Below are positions 1 to 8,428 of a stretch of 64,000 nt of DNA, in pieces. A program made the translations under genes and the position numbers. The stretch's first letter is position 1, and every line of letters starts with the position of its first letter. This DNA comes from an uncultured Poribacteria bacterium (GTDB lineage: Bacteria > Poribacteria > WGA-4E > WGA-3G), in assembly GCA_951812525.1 (NCBI GenBank), contig OX638316.1:3032506-3096505 (forward strand), read 5' to 3'. The notes beneath the pieces are model-generated. The model saw nothing but the letters and a program-made list of their open reading frames with translations. It had not been told where the DNA came from and did no database searches.

Positions 1-940
1 ATCCCATTAGCAAAGCATGGCTTTGCACACCCGCAAAACAGAGGTTCAGATTGCCCGGCAGCCGATGTTCAGGGTGTCCATTGAGATGAATATCTTCTAA
101 GCAGGCATTCAGCTTCTGATGGAGCGTGTCGCGCAAGGTTGACACACAACTTTTTCCTTGATCCATGTAGTTTTTTGCAAGTTCGCACGCTGCACCTAAA
201 CCTACGATCCCTGCGACATTTAGCGTGCCGGGTCGGACCCCTGCTTCCTGTCCGCCGCCATAAAAAAGTGAGTGTGGTGGAGAGGTGTTTCGACGGATGT
301 AAAGCGCACCAATTCCCTTCGGACCGTAAATTTTGTGCGCCGTCAGAGAGGCGAGATCCACACCCAACTGCTCCATATCCGATGGCAGCTGCCCGATTCC
401 TTGCACCGCATCTGAATGAAAAAGCACACCATGTTTGGCAGCAACGGCAGCAATATCGGATATTGGATTTATCGTGCCGATCTCGTTATTTGCGTACATG
501 AAACTCATCAGAACGGTTTTTGAGGTTATCGCCGCTTCCACGTCGTCAGGACTTACCATTCCGTATTTATCCACAGGCAGATATGTCGTCTCGAATCCTT
601 CTGCTGCTAAGGCGTGGCATGTATCGAGGATTGCGTGGTGTTCTGCTGTGCTTGTAATGATGTGGTTTCCCTTCTCTCTACAGGCGTAGGCGATCCCTCG
701 AATAGCAAGGTTGTCGGATTCGGTTGCACCACTCGTGAAGATAATCTCCTCTACTGAACTTCCGAGCAGTTCAGCAACTTGGTGGCGTGCCTTCTCTACC
801 GCGTCGTTCGCTGTGGTGCCGAACGGATGTGTGCTGGAAGCGTTGCCGAAATGTGTTGTGAGGTAGGGCATCATGGCTTCCAACACTTCAGGTGCGATAG
901 GCGTTGTCGCATGGTTGTCCATGTAGATGATATTGCTCAT
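1..940 (-). CDS. Cysteine desulfurase (NifS/IscS family), C-terminus missing
   Basis: PLP-dependent enzyme that takes sulfur from L-cysteine for Fe-S cluster or tRNA thiolation pathways. Reading the minus strand from ATG at 940 gives MSNIIYMDNHATTPIAPEVL, the typical start of the family, followed by the ATESDN motif and the PLP-lysine motif LTAHKIYGPKG about 200 residues in, then the GGGQEAGVRPGT motif. The frame stays open to base 1, so the C-terminus, including the active-site cysteine loop, lies outside the window. It is 72 bp downstream of the Gfo/Idh/MocA gene on the same strand and may be cotranscribed with it. NifS, IscS and the CsdA/SufS types differ in their C-terminal part, so the exact subtype cannot be decided; the N-terminus is most like NifS/IscS class I. 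Confidence 0.93.
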   Translation of the reverse strand, partial: MSNIIYMDNHATTPIAPEVLEAMMPYLTTHFGNASSTHPFGTTANDAVEKARHQVAELLGSSVEEIIFTSGATESDNLAIRGIAYACREKGNHIITSTAEHHAILDTCHALAAEGFETTYLPVDKYGMVSPDDVEAAITSKTVLMSFMYANNEIGTINPISDIAAVAAKHGVLFHSDAVQGIGQLPSDMEQLGVDLASLTAHKIYGPKGIGALYIRRNTSPPHSLFYGGGQEAGVRPGTLNVAGIVGLGAACELAKNYMDQGKSCVSTLRDTLHQKLNACLEDIHLNGHPEHRLPGNLNLCFAGVQSHALLMG

Positions 941-1012
941 GAGGTTGTCTCTTTAAAAATGGGCGAGGTTAAATACCTCGCCAGCAAAGGAAACAGTGGA
1001 TGACAATTACTT

Positions 1013-2050
1013 TTAAAGACGGTCGCGGAACATATCAATCATACCATCGGGTGGATCAAACGGCAATTCGACGATGGTATTCGTCAAACCGCTATAGTAA
1101 ATACCCAAAAGCAAATTGAACTCAGCGAGCGATTGCTTGAGATGCGTCGGATGTTCTTTGCTCTCGTCGTCGAGCCACTCGAAGACTGCATCGGTGAGTC
1201 CACCTTGCGCGATGACATCTTGTGCGCCGTAGTTCAGATCGCCACCTTCATAACCCGTTCCGGGTAGATTGCGTTCCCAACTCTCAAACCGCCAGTGAAC
1301 GAACCCTTGTTCACCGAACACGCAGACGCGTTTATGCCTGTTATTGGAGGTATCGGGTAGCACGCGTGGTGCCACCCCCGGACCGAATGCAAGTGAGACC
1401 TGTACGCCGTTTGCGTAAGTTGCGAGTGCCGTGGCGTTGGCGGGTGAAGGTTGCGCTGTGTCGAGTTGTTCTGATCCGGAGATTTGTCCTTGTACTTGCA
1501 CTGGACGGGAGTTATCAATGTAAGATGACACGAGTTGTAGGACATGTGGTGCCTGATCGACGGGCGGGTTGCGTGCACTCGCTTCTATAAATTTAATTGC
1601 CCCGATTTTTCCTTCGGCGACATCCCGCTTAAGTGCGAGATTTTGCGGGTGGAAATTGAGTTGTGTGTTGACGACGAATTTCGTTTTCGTGCGTTCAGCG
1701 AGTTCGGAAATCTGCCGCCAGTCTTCGCTTTCTACGGCGATCGGTTTCTCGACAATCGCAGCAGGCACACCGTGCTCAGAAGTTTGGTTCATCAATGGGT
1801 AGCGGATGCGCTCATTGCTGCCGCGTAGCACGGGTGCGGTGACGATGTGGAGCAGATCCGGCTTTTCCTTTGAGAGCATTTCGTCGAGATCGGTATAACG
1901 GGCATCAATCCCGAATTCATCGCCGAAATCGTTGAGCAAATCTTCCTGCATATCGCAAATAGCGGCGAGTTTCCCGCCTTTGACGTGTTCATAGGCGCGT
2001 GCGTGCCCACGTGCACGTCCACGACATCCTAAAATCGCACTTTTGTACAT
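1013..2050 (-). CDS. Gfo/Idh/MocA family oxidoreductase
   Basis: NAD(P)-dependent sugar or inositol dehydrogenase family member. The N-terminus MYKSAILGCRGRARGHARAY is a Rossmann fold in which the usual GxGxxG is GCRGRARG. The motif around VEKPIAVES matches the EKP signature whose Lys is catalytic in the family. Residues 130 onward form the GFO_IDH_MocA C-terminal domain. Start chosen at 2050 because AGGAGA lies seven bases upstream; an in-frame start 24 bases earlier has no ribosome binding site. About 345 residues, a normal family length. The substrate cannot be told from sequence. Gene neighbours suggest sugar or sugar-acid metabolism. Confidence 0.85.
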   Translation of the reverse strand: MYKSAILGCRGRARGHARAYEHVKGGKLAAICDMQEDLLNDFGDEFGIDARYTDLDEMLSKEKPDLLHIVTAPVLRGSNERIRYPLMNQTSEHGVPAAIVEKPIAVESEDWRQISELAERTKTKFVVNTQLNFHPQNLALKRDVAEGKIGAIKFIEASARNPPVDQAPHVLQLVSSYIDNSRPVQVQGQISGSEQLDTAQPSPANATALATYANGVQVSLAFGPGVAPRVLPDTSNNRHKRVCVFGEQGFVHWRFESWERNLPGTGYEGGDLNYGAQDVIAQGGLTDAVFEWLDDESKEHPTHLKQSLAEFNLLLGIYYSGLTNTIVELPFDPPDGMIDMFRDRL

Positions 2051-2411
2051 AGTTTTCTCCTGTGTGAGACCCATTTTGGCTGACGCGATCGGAAACCGCG
2101 CAACTTTATGAGCATGATTAAAAGGCTCACTTTTGTAAGCGATTATATCGCATCTTCGATTTTAAAACAACGCTTTCGCAATATTCAGGTATGTAAGTTT
2201 TGACTCGCCATTATGAGAAGTGGGGTCTTGTAGCATAAACTGTTAGTTTGTGCATGGTATTTCAAATCCTGCAAATCCTAAAATCTTGTAAATCCTGATT
2301 CTGACAACCCGCTGCCAAAATATTTGCACACCCAAAAATTCTGGTTCAAAGAAGAACGAAAATGTGATATAATACTCTACAAAAGCAGAAACGGATAGCA
2401 GGAGAAAAGAA
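2051..2411. other. Intergenic region between divergent genes
   Basis: About 360 bases between the oxidoreductase (minus) and the lipoprotein gene (plus). Apart from the candidate promoter at 2345-2373 I see no RNA gene, repeat or ORF that I can support. It is AT-rich. Confidence 0.6.
2345..2373 (+). promoter_or_regulatory. Candidate sigma-70 promoter for the lipoprotein gene
   Basis: TTCAAA at 2345-2350 and a perfect TATAAT at 2368-2373 with a 17-base spacer, about 40 bases upstream of the ATG at 2412, which also has an AGGAG ribosome site. The -35 box matches consensus at four of six positions. Confidence 0.4.
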
Positions 2412-2981
2412 ATGCGACGTTACCTCTTTATCGTTCCAACACTTTGCGCAGTTGCCTTCCTTTCAGGTTGTCAATCCCAAGTGCTGCAAATGCTGTTTGA
2501 ACCACAGGAGTTTTACAACTACGCCGTCACGGAAGGGGTCACCTGCACCGCACCAGAAATGATAGACGGTGATGAAAAAACGAGGGGATACGCTGCCGGA
2601 CGGTGGATTCACCTAAACTTGCCGACGCAAAAGGCTATTCACCGGATCACCATCCGCGGTACTAATATCACAAGCTTTATGATATACGAGAAATTAGAAG
2701 GTGAGGGACGGTGGCACCCAATTCAGCAAGTTCAGAACAACGAGAGTCCGGTCATCCAAATGCGTGTCAGTGGGGTCGTGACCGATGCGATTCGCATCTA
2801 CATCAGCGGTACTACCGATGATAGAAAGATGGCAGGAGAATGGGATCCGATGCGTGGTGGTGTTGTATCGAAAACACGGTTAGGTAGAGCCTTCATACAC
2901 GAAATTGAGGTATACGGACTTGTTTCAAAGGAGGAACCTCCATCCACAGAGGTGGAATACGATGAAACGTTTGATTTTTGA
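2412..2981 (+). CDS. Lipoprotein with discoidin-like (F5/8 type C-like) fold
   Basis: 189-residue protein with a lipoprotein signal peptide: positive start MRRYLF, a hydrophobic run and the lipobox LSGC with the lipidated Cys at residue 20. The mature part, with DGDEKTRGY near residue 55, alternating beta-type segments and a final region ending in EVYGL, resembles discoidin / F5/8 type C domains, which bind carbohydrates or surfaces. The fold assignment is by pattern only. The 3' end overlaps the next gene by 20 bases, so the two are probably cotranscribed. The role of a surface lipoprotein next to an MBL-cupin enzyme is unknown. Confidence 0.7.
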   Translation: MRRYLFIVPTLCAVAFLSGCQSQVLQMLFEPQEFYNYAVTEGVTCTAPEMIDGDEKTRGYAAGRWIHLNLPTQKAIHRITIRGTNITSFMIYEKLEGEGRWHPIQQVQNNESPVIQMRVSGVVTDAIRIYISGTTDDRKMAGEWDPMRGGVVSKTRLGRAFIHEIEVYGLVSKEEPPSTEVEYDETFDF

Positions 2982-4023
2982 AGATATATACAGTTGGAGT
3001 GTCTTTAGCCCTGAACGGCAAGTAGATTTTAACGGGCATTTGTGGGTGCGTCCTGACGGCAATGTTCTCATAGACCCTGTTCCGATGTCCGATGCCGACT
3101 ATGAACACCTGACAGCACTCGGCGGCGCGAAGTTGATTGTGCTTACAAATGCGGATCATGAACGTGAAGCGGCTATTTTTCGGGAGCGGACCGGTGCCGA
3201 AGTGATTGTGCATGAGGCAGATGCGGACGCCTTGAGCATCACACCGGCAAGAACCGTTCAGGACCGAGAGGCGATTGTGCCGGGCTTACATGCCATTCAT
3301 CTCGATTATGGAAAAAGTCCTGGCGAGATTGCACTCTACTTCCCAGAGAAAGCCGCTGTTCTATTTGGAGATCTGGTTGTAGGTACACCGATGGGCGCAT
3401 TGACCTTGCTCGCCGATGAAAAGTTGGCTGACCCGCCTAAAGCAGCACTTGAACTCCGTAAGATTTTGGGACTCCGTTTCAATGCGATTCTCGTTGGCGA
3501 TGGACATTCCATCTTTAAAGATGCACGTCAGTACCTTGTTGATTGCTTGCAGGCGCGCCGGGATATTTACATCAACCGCATCCATATCGACGAAATAGAG
3601 TGGCAGTATAAGAATGCACCGCACCCTTATGATTTTGAAGACAAGGACATTGACCCACTCATCGGCGGCAAGAATTTGGGGTATCGCGTTATCCGCCTTC
3701 TACCCGGTAAGATGAGTTTCCCCATGCATTTTCACAATTTCGGCGAAGAGATGTGCTACGTCATGGAAGGGACCTGTACCCTCAAGACCCCACGGGGTGA
3801 CGCCGAAGTCAGGGAAGGGGATTTCATTGCGTTTCCGCCCGGCACGATCGGGGCACATAAATTTGTAAATAACAGCGATACGCCAGTCGTGCTGTTCATT
3901 CTCGGTACCACCATACCGCACGATGTAAGCGAGTATCCTGATTCCAACAAAGTGTTGCCTTATGTCGTCGGGAAGATCTACCGTAAAGACCCAAGCCTGA
4001 GTTATTGGGATGGCGAAGTTTAA
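2962..4023 (+). CDS. MBL-like domain fused to a cupin domain
   Basis: 353-residue two-domain protein. Residues about 1-200 look like a metallo-beta-lactamase fold: LIDPV near 38, LTNADHERE at 61-69 where an HxHxDH motif is expected, FGDLVVG at 135-141, and VGDGHS at 178-183. Most zinc ligands of the first motif are therefore missing; only D65 and H66 remain. Residues about 240-330 are a complete cupin with motif 1 (H256, H258, E262/E263) and motif 2 (FPPG...H299), likely metal-binding. Start chosen at 2962 because of the GAGGTG ribosome site; an earlier in-frame start lies inside the lipoprotein gene. Function unknown; a sugar-related lyase or isomerase is possible. Confidence 0.75.
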   Translation: MKRLIFEDIYSWSVFSPERQVDFNGHLWVRPDGNVLIDPVPMSDADYEHLTALGGAKLIVLTNADHEREAAIFRERTGAEVIVHEADADALSITPARTVQDREAIVPGLHAIHLDYGKSPGEIALYFPEKAAVLFGDLVVGTPMGALTLLADEKLADPPKAALELRKILGLRFNAILVGDGHSIFKDARQYLVDCLQARRDIYINRIHIDEIEWQYKNAPHPYDFEDKDIDPLIGGKNLGYRVIRLLPGKMSFPMHFHNFGEEMCYVMEGTCTLKTPRGDAEVREGDFIAFPPGTIGAHKFVNNSDTPVVLFILGTTIPHDVSEYPDSNKVLPYVVGKIYRKDPSLSYWDGEV

Positions 4024-4026
4024 GAG

Positions 4027-5397
4027 TTAGGTCTCCTCAAGTTTCAACCGACGCACTCTCTGATTTTCTTTTGCTCGTGCGTCTTCTCGTTCTGGATCAA
4101 GAACCGCACGCAAGGCAAGTTCCATTTCGCTACGTATCGCTGCATGTTCGGGCTTTGATGCTAAGTCATCGATCTCTAACGGGTCAGTATCCACGTTGAA
4201 CAGCTGCGGTTCGCTTCCGACGTAATGGCACAATTTGTAATCCCCACGCTTGAGCATGAATCCAGCGTTAAGCATACCCATGTGATGGTACTCTGAGAAG
4301 ACAGCACGAGCTGTTTCGTCTGATTCCTGTTGAGCTATTCCTAACAGACTGTCGCCCGGTAAATCAGAGGGTGCTTCCAGGCCTGCGATCTCCAATAAAG
4401 TCGGTAAGACATCTACCAGAGAGACGTTTTGTGCCACGCGACCGTTCTCACCTGAAGGTAAGCGCACCATGAGTGGCACCTTTACTGCTGGTTCGTAGAA
4501 ACACTGTTTCTGCCAGATACCGTGGTGTCCAGCCATCTCACCGTGATCGCTGGTGTAGATGACAACCGTATCTTCGCGTAGTGGTGACGTGTCAATTGCC
4601 TCCAATATCCTTCCAATCTGAGCATCGAGAGCCGAAACAAGTGCGTAATAGCAAGCTAAAGCACAACGCACGGTTGCTTCAGGCGGTGGGATGTCGTTCC
4701 GCCACGACCAACGGTGGTGTTGGATTATCGGGTGTTGCGATTCGAGCGGTTCGTTCCACGTGGCAGGTAGTTCAAGCGCGTCCGGGTCGTACTGTGCGTA
4801 GAATTCGGGAGGTGCAATCAGTGGGAAGTGTGGGTGCATGAATCCGCAGTAAAGGAGGAAGGGGTTATCATCTGGCGCAGCTGCTTTCTGATTAAGGAAG
4901 TCTATTGCCAAGTCCGCGACGTTTCTGTCATATCTTGTGTGTTCGTGGTCTCCCGGACCGCATTCAGCGACGTGCGAATTGGAACCTCGACGTTCGTCGG
5001 ACGTACGCCGCGGTGGGCGACCCGTTGAACGGCACCACCGAGGTAGGTCATCAAGTAGACGATGGGAGAAGCCGAGAAGTCGATCCGATCCGTTGAAATG
5101 CGTTCGTCCGCATAATACAGTCTCATAATCCGCCTCCACCAAATAGTCGCCCCACGTCTGGTGCTGCCGTCCATCAGCAATTGCCGCCAAATCCCACGCT
5201 TCGATCTGATGTGGATAGCGTCCAGTGAGCATGGACAAGCGTGAGGGTGTACAGATTGGATAATTGCAATAAGCGTTGTCGAATGTATAACTCTGCTCGG
5301 AGAGACGGTCGAGATGCGGGGTCTGGACAACGGGATGTCCGCTATTTCCCATCACACCCCCGGCGTGTTCATCTGAAAATAAAAAGACAATGTTCAT
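4027..5397 (-). CDS. Type I sulfatase, alkaline-phosphatase superfamily
   Basis: 456 residues. Hydrolyses sulfate esters. The N-terminal FLFSDEHAGG supplies metal-binding acidic residues and C49-T-P-S-R53 is the sulfatase signature whose Cys is converted to formylglycine. TSDHGEMAGHHG is the second metal/active-site region. No signal peptide is visible, so the enzyme is predicted to be cytoplasmic and would act on imported small sulfated substrates. It converges with the MBL-cupin gene (4 bases between stops). The two other sulfatases in the window (6144, 46405) are clearly diverged from it. The substrate cannot be inferred; choline-sulfatase-like and glycan sulfatases share this layout. No formylglycine-generating enzyme gene is in the window. 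Confidence 0.92.
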   Translation of the reverse strand: MNIVFLFSDEHAGGVMGNSGHPVVQTPHLDRLSEQSYTFDNAYCNYPICTPSRLSMLTGRYPHQIEAWDLAAIADGRQHQTWGDYLVEADYETVLCGRTHFNGSDRLLGFSHRLLDDLPRWCRSTGRPPRRTSDERRGSNSHVAECGPGDHEHTRYDRNVADLAIDFLNQKAAAPDDNPFLLYCGFMHPHFPLIAPPEFYAQYDPDALELPATWNEPLESQHPIIQHHRWSWRNDIPPPEATVRCALACYYALVSALDAQIGRILEAIDTSPLREDTVVIYTSDHGEMAGHHGIWQKQCFYEPAVKVPLMVRLPSGENGRVAQNVSLVDVLPTLLEIAGLEAPSDLPGDSLLGIAQQESDETARAVFSEYHHMGMLNAGFMLKRGDYKLCHYVGSEPQLFNVDTDPLEIDDLASKPEHAAIRSEMELALRAVLDPEREDARAKENQRVRRLKLEET

Positions 5398-5517
5398 AGA
5401 TCCTCCCTCACTACAAAGCCGCGCAATATTTGATAAGACCCTGTAGAAGTATATCCAATTTCAAAAAAGAAAGCGACAATTTTCCCCCGACCCTTAATTT
5501 ATAACTAACCACCAATT

Positions 5518-5668
5518 TAGGGGCGCTTAGTTTATACATTTACTTTATATCTGAGAATATTTTTCCCTGCTTTTACCCATCCAACTCGGTAGGCACGGTT
5601 TCCCAACCGTGCCGGTCTGGCAAAAGAGCGCGTAAGACCCAATAAATTCTTAAAACTAAATGACCCTA
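5518..5668. mobile_element. MITE-like element, copy 1
   Basis: 151-bp noncoding element bounded by imperfect inverted repeats: the left end reads TAGGGGCGCTTAGTTT and the right end reads AAAACTAAATGACCCTA, which is TAGGGTCATTTAGTTTT on the other strand. It aligns along its whole length with the copy at 27623-27771. A 28-bp palindrome of the GGTAGGC family (5588-5615) sits in the centre. No target-site duplication is obvious around this copy. Confidence 0.7.
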
Positions 5669-5697
5669 TTGCATAGGTAAAAAATCTATGTTAGAAT
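5669..5697 (+). promoter_or_regulatory. Candidate promoter abutting the MITE right end
   Basis: TTGCAT at 5669-5674 and TAGAAT at 5692-5697, spacer 17, about 38 bases before the ATG at 5735. The -35 box begins at the first base after the repeat element. It would drive the NTF2-like, sulfatase and arsM genes. Confidence 0.4.
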
Positions 5698-5734
5698 GAC
5701 AGGCGTATGATAATATCTATTTGAGGTATAAACA

Positions 5735-6118
5735 ATGAGAGAAACAATCGAAGCTGAAGTCATAGAAATTCTTGACACATGGATGGAAGCCTTTAATCGT
5801 ATGGATATAGTTGCATGGGAGAATACGTTTCACTTTCCGCACTACCGTCTCGCTTCTGGCAACATGCGAATACTCAACAAACCCGGTGAGCAGGATGTGG
5901 AGCGAATAAAAACCAACCTAACCGCAAGGGGCTGGCATCATAGTGCCTGGGACAGACGTAATATGGTCCATGTCTCGGAGTCCAAAGTCCATGTTGACAC
6001 GCAATTCACACGCTATCGCGCCGATGGCTCAGTCGTTGCCTCCTACGAATCGCTCTATGTCTTAACCTACGAAGAAGGACGTTGGGGTATCAAACTGCGA
6101 TCGAGTTTCGCACCGTAA
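5735..6118 (+). CDS. NTF2-like (SnoaL/DUF4440-type) protein
   Basis: 127 residues with the pattern of the NTF2-like cone fold: an N-terminal helix containing WMEAFNRMD, then a beta-rich part and YEEGRWGIKLRSS near the end. Members act as small isomerases, hydrolases or binding proteins, and the sequence alone does not say which. ATG at 5735 is preceded by GAGG. The sulfatase gene follows after 25 bases, so they are likely in one transcript and the protein may act on a related metabolite. Confidence 0.7.
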   Translation: MRETIEAEVIEILDTWMEAFNRMDIVAWENTFHFPHYRLASGNMRILNKPGEQDVERIKTNLTARGWHHSAWDRRNMVHVSESKVHVDTQFTRYRADGSVVASYESLYVLTYEEGRWGIKLRSSFAP

Positions 6119-6143
6119 TAGACAAAGGAAAATTTAGCCAAAA

Positions 6144-7565
6144 ATGGGCAGCACGACATCTCGACCCAATATCGTACTCATTATGTGTGATCAGATGCGA
6201 TGGGACGCCGCTGGATTCGCTGGTAGTCCGGTCGTTCAGACACCGCATCTGGATCAATTGGCAGCAAACGGAGTCTGCTTTGAAAACGCTTACTGTGCGT
6301 CGCCGGTCTGTTCACCCGCACGGGCAAGTTGGCTGACTGGACTCTATCCGCACGCACACCTACAGATGCGAAATTATGGACCGAAAAGAATGGGCGAGTT
6401 CGGTGGCTACCTGCCTCCCGACAGGACCACTATCGCGGATGTGCTCAAACGTGCTGGCTATCGCTGTGGTATCGTTGGTCCGTGGCATTTAGGGGACGAT
6501 CATCGTCCACAACACGGATTTACCGATTTCTGGTCTACCTATCGTTATCTCGGTGACTATCCAGACCCACTGTTTGATTATTTTGATATGGAGGGGGTAG
6601 AAAACCTGTATCGATCAGGTGCACCGGGAATGACGCAGTACGGAAATATCTTGGCATTTGGCACAATCTCAGACCCTCGACAACAACGCACAACTTGGAC
6701 AATCGACCGTTCGCTCGAATTCGTTCAGCAGCAAGATGATGATCCGTTCTTCCTGTTTGCGAGTGTCAAAGACCCGCATCCGCTTGTCTTGGTGCCGCCT
6801 GAACTGCCCGGACGCTATCGCCAGGAAGAGATGCCGCTGTCCCCGTCGTTGCGCGATCCGCTCGATGGGAAGCCCGAATTTCAAAAGCGCGGAAAATTTC
6901 GCATCCCTTCAACGGTGACAGACACTGAATTCCGCCGAATGATGACTTACTATTACGCCTTAATCACACATATCGACGACCAAGTCGGACGCCTACTGAA
7001 TGCGCTTGAGGGGACGAATACGGTTGTCGCTTTTATGAGCGATCACGGTGAGTTGCTCGGCGACCACGGCTACACAGAAAAGTGTCTGATGTATGAGGCT
7101 TCGGTGCGAGTGCCGTGTCTACTCTCATGGCAGAACCATTTACCGTCGGGTTTTCGGGTCACAACCCCTCTGGCGGGCGTAGATCTGATGCCGACCTTGC
7201 TAAGTTTCGCTGACTGTGCCCCAGAAACGCCGATTGATGGACGATCCGTTGCGGAGGCGATTTTGAACGGGCAAGAACCGGAAAATCAACCCGTCTTCGC
7301 CGAAATCGCCAGCCTTGATGCGATCTATCACGATGCAAATGAACCAGAAGAACTGGCGGCGCATGTGATGATAAAAGATAGGGACTGGAAATATGTTCGC
7401 AACCGTTTCGATATTGATGAATTGTACGACCTAAAAACGGATCCTGGGGAAATGCGAAACGTTGCTGATCGTCCGGAACACCTAAACCGTATCGCGCAGA
7501 TGCGCCATCAGATCTCCGAGATGGTTCGCCGGACAGGTCCCGGTCCGTATGCGTGGTGTTCGTAG
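6144..7565 (+). CDS. Type I sulfatase
   Basis: 473 residues. Sulfuric ester hydrolase of the alkaline-phosphatase superfamily. NIVLIMCDQMRWDAAG holds the first metal ligands, C56-S-P-A-R60 is the formylglycine-forming signature, GPWHLGD is the conserved mid-domain motif and FMSDHGELLGDHG the second metal site. No signal peptide, so cytoplasmic by prediction. It lies between an NTF2-like gene (25 bases upstream) and arsM (57 bases downstream). The C-terminal motif DELYDLKTDPGEMRNVAD is typical of sulfatases that act on saccharides or small molecules. Confidence 0.93.
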   Translation: MGSTTSRPNIVLIMCDQMRWDAAGFAGSPVVQTPHLDQLAANGVCFENAYCASPVCSPARASWLTGLYPHAHLQMRNYGPKRMGEFGGYLPPDRTTIADVLKRAGYRCGIVGPWHLGDDHRPQHGFTDFWSTYRYLGDYPDPLFDYFDMEGVENLYRSGAPGMTQYGNILAFGTISDPRQQRTTWTIDRSLEFVQQQDDDPFFLFASVKDPHPLVLVPPELPGRYRQEEMPLSPSLRDPLDGKPEFQKRGKFRIPSTVTDTEFRRMMTYYYALITHIDDQVGRLLNALEGTNTVVAFMSDHGELLGDHGYTEKCLMYEASVRVPCLLSWQNHLPSGFRVTTPLAGVDLMPTLLSFADCAPETPIDGRSVAEAILNGQEPENQPVFAEIASLDAIYHDANEPEELAAHVMIKDRDWKYVRNRFDIDELYDLKTDPGEMRNVADRPEHLNRIAQMRHQISEMVRRTGPGPYAWCS

Positions 7566-7622
7566 CCAGAATTTCACCACAAGTTGATGGCATTGAAAAA
7601 ACACATGAACTGGAGGAAAATT

Positions 7623-8387
7623 ATGAAATCCGAAGATGTAAAAGAAATTAAAGAATCTGTTCGTCAGCATTATGCTGGTTTAATAAAAACTGATGAACCG
7701 TGCTGTTCATCACTTACCGACTGTTGTCCGGACACCGATGCGAATGGTGCTGCAGAAAAGAATGGCTACACCGAAGCACAGATTTCCAGCATTCCCACCG
7801 ATGCTGCTGAACATTCCTTTGGTTGTGGGAACCCACTGGAATGTATGGACGTTCAAGAGGACGACGTTGTGGTCGATCTCGGATCGGGTGCTGGAATTGA
7901 TGTATTACTCGCATCCCAGCTGGTTGGTGAAAGCGGCAGGGCAATAGGCATTGATATGACACCTGAGATGATCGAAAGAGCACAACAGAATGCCAAGGAG
8001 GCTGGCGCGAAAAATGTCGATTTCCGTTTAGGTGAGATCGAATCAATGCCGGTTGAAGATGATAGTGTGGATTGGATCATCTCCAATTGTGTGATTTGTC
8101 TGTCGCCGGATAAGAATAAGGTTTTTGAAGAAGCCTACCGCGTCCTTAAACCGGGCGGTAAATTGGTGGTGTCCGACATGGTCACCAACAACATGCCCGC
8201 GTGGGCGAAAGCCGCGGTAAGCGTATGGGTGAGCTGTATTTCAGGGGCATTGCCTGAAGACCAATATTTAGATTCGATTCGCCAAGCTGGATTTGAGAAC
8301 GTTCAGGTTCTCAGTAAGTCGGCCTACGCGAAAATGCGTCAGGTGGAGGTCGCGAGCGTTAAAGTGGAAGCAGTTAAACCTGTATGA
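7623..8387 (+). CDS. arsM: Arsenite S-adenosylmethionine methyltransferase ArsM
   Basis: 254 residues. Methylates trivalent arsenic using SAM, a detoxification step in the cytoplasm. The SAM-binding motif VVDLGSGAGID is near residue 85 and the three arsenic-coordinating cysteines of the family correspond to C68 (FGCGNP), C156 (SNCVI) and C205 (SCISGAL). Two CC pairs near residues 27 and 34, common in bacterial ArsM, are present. Start chosen at 7623 because of a GGAGG site; an in-frame ATG at 7584 lacks one. No arsR, arsC or arsB is nearby, so it stands alone downstream of the sulfatase. Confidence 0.93.
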   Translation: MKSEDVKEIKESVRQHYAGLIKTDEPCCSSLTDCCPDTDANGAAEKNGYTEAQISSIPTDAAEHSFGCGNPLECMDVQEDDVVVDLGSGAGIDVLLASQLVGESGRAIGIDMTPEMIERAQQNAKEAGAKNVDFRLGEIESMPVEDDSVDWIISNCVICLSPDKNKVFEEAYRVLKPGGKLVVSDMVTNNMPAWAKAAVSVWVSCISGALPEDQYLDSIRQAGFENVQVLSKSAYAKMRQVEVASVKVEAVKPV

Positions 8388-8428
8388 GATAACAGCAGGT
8401 GTCTCTGCTTAGTATTCGTAGCCACAAT

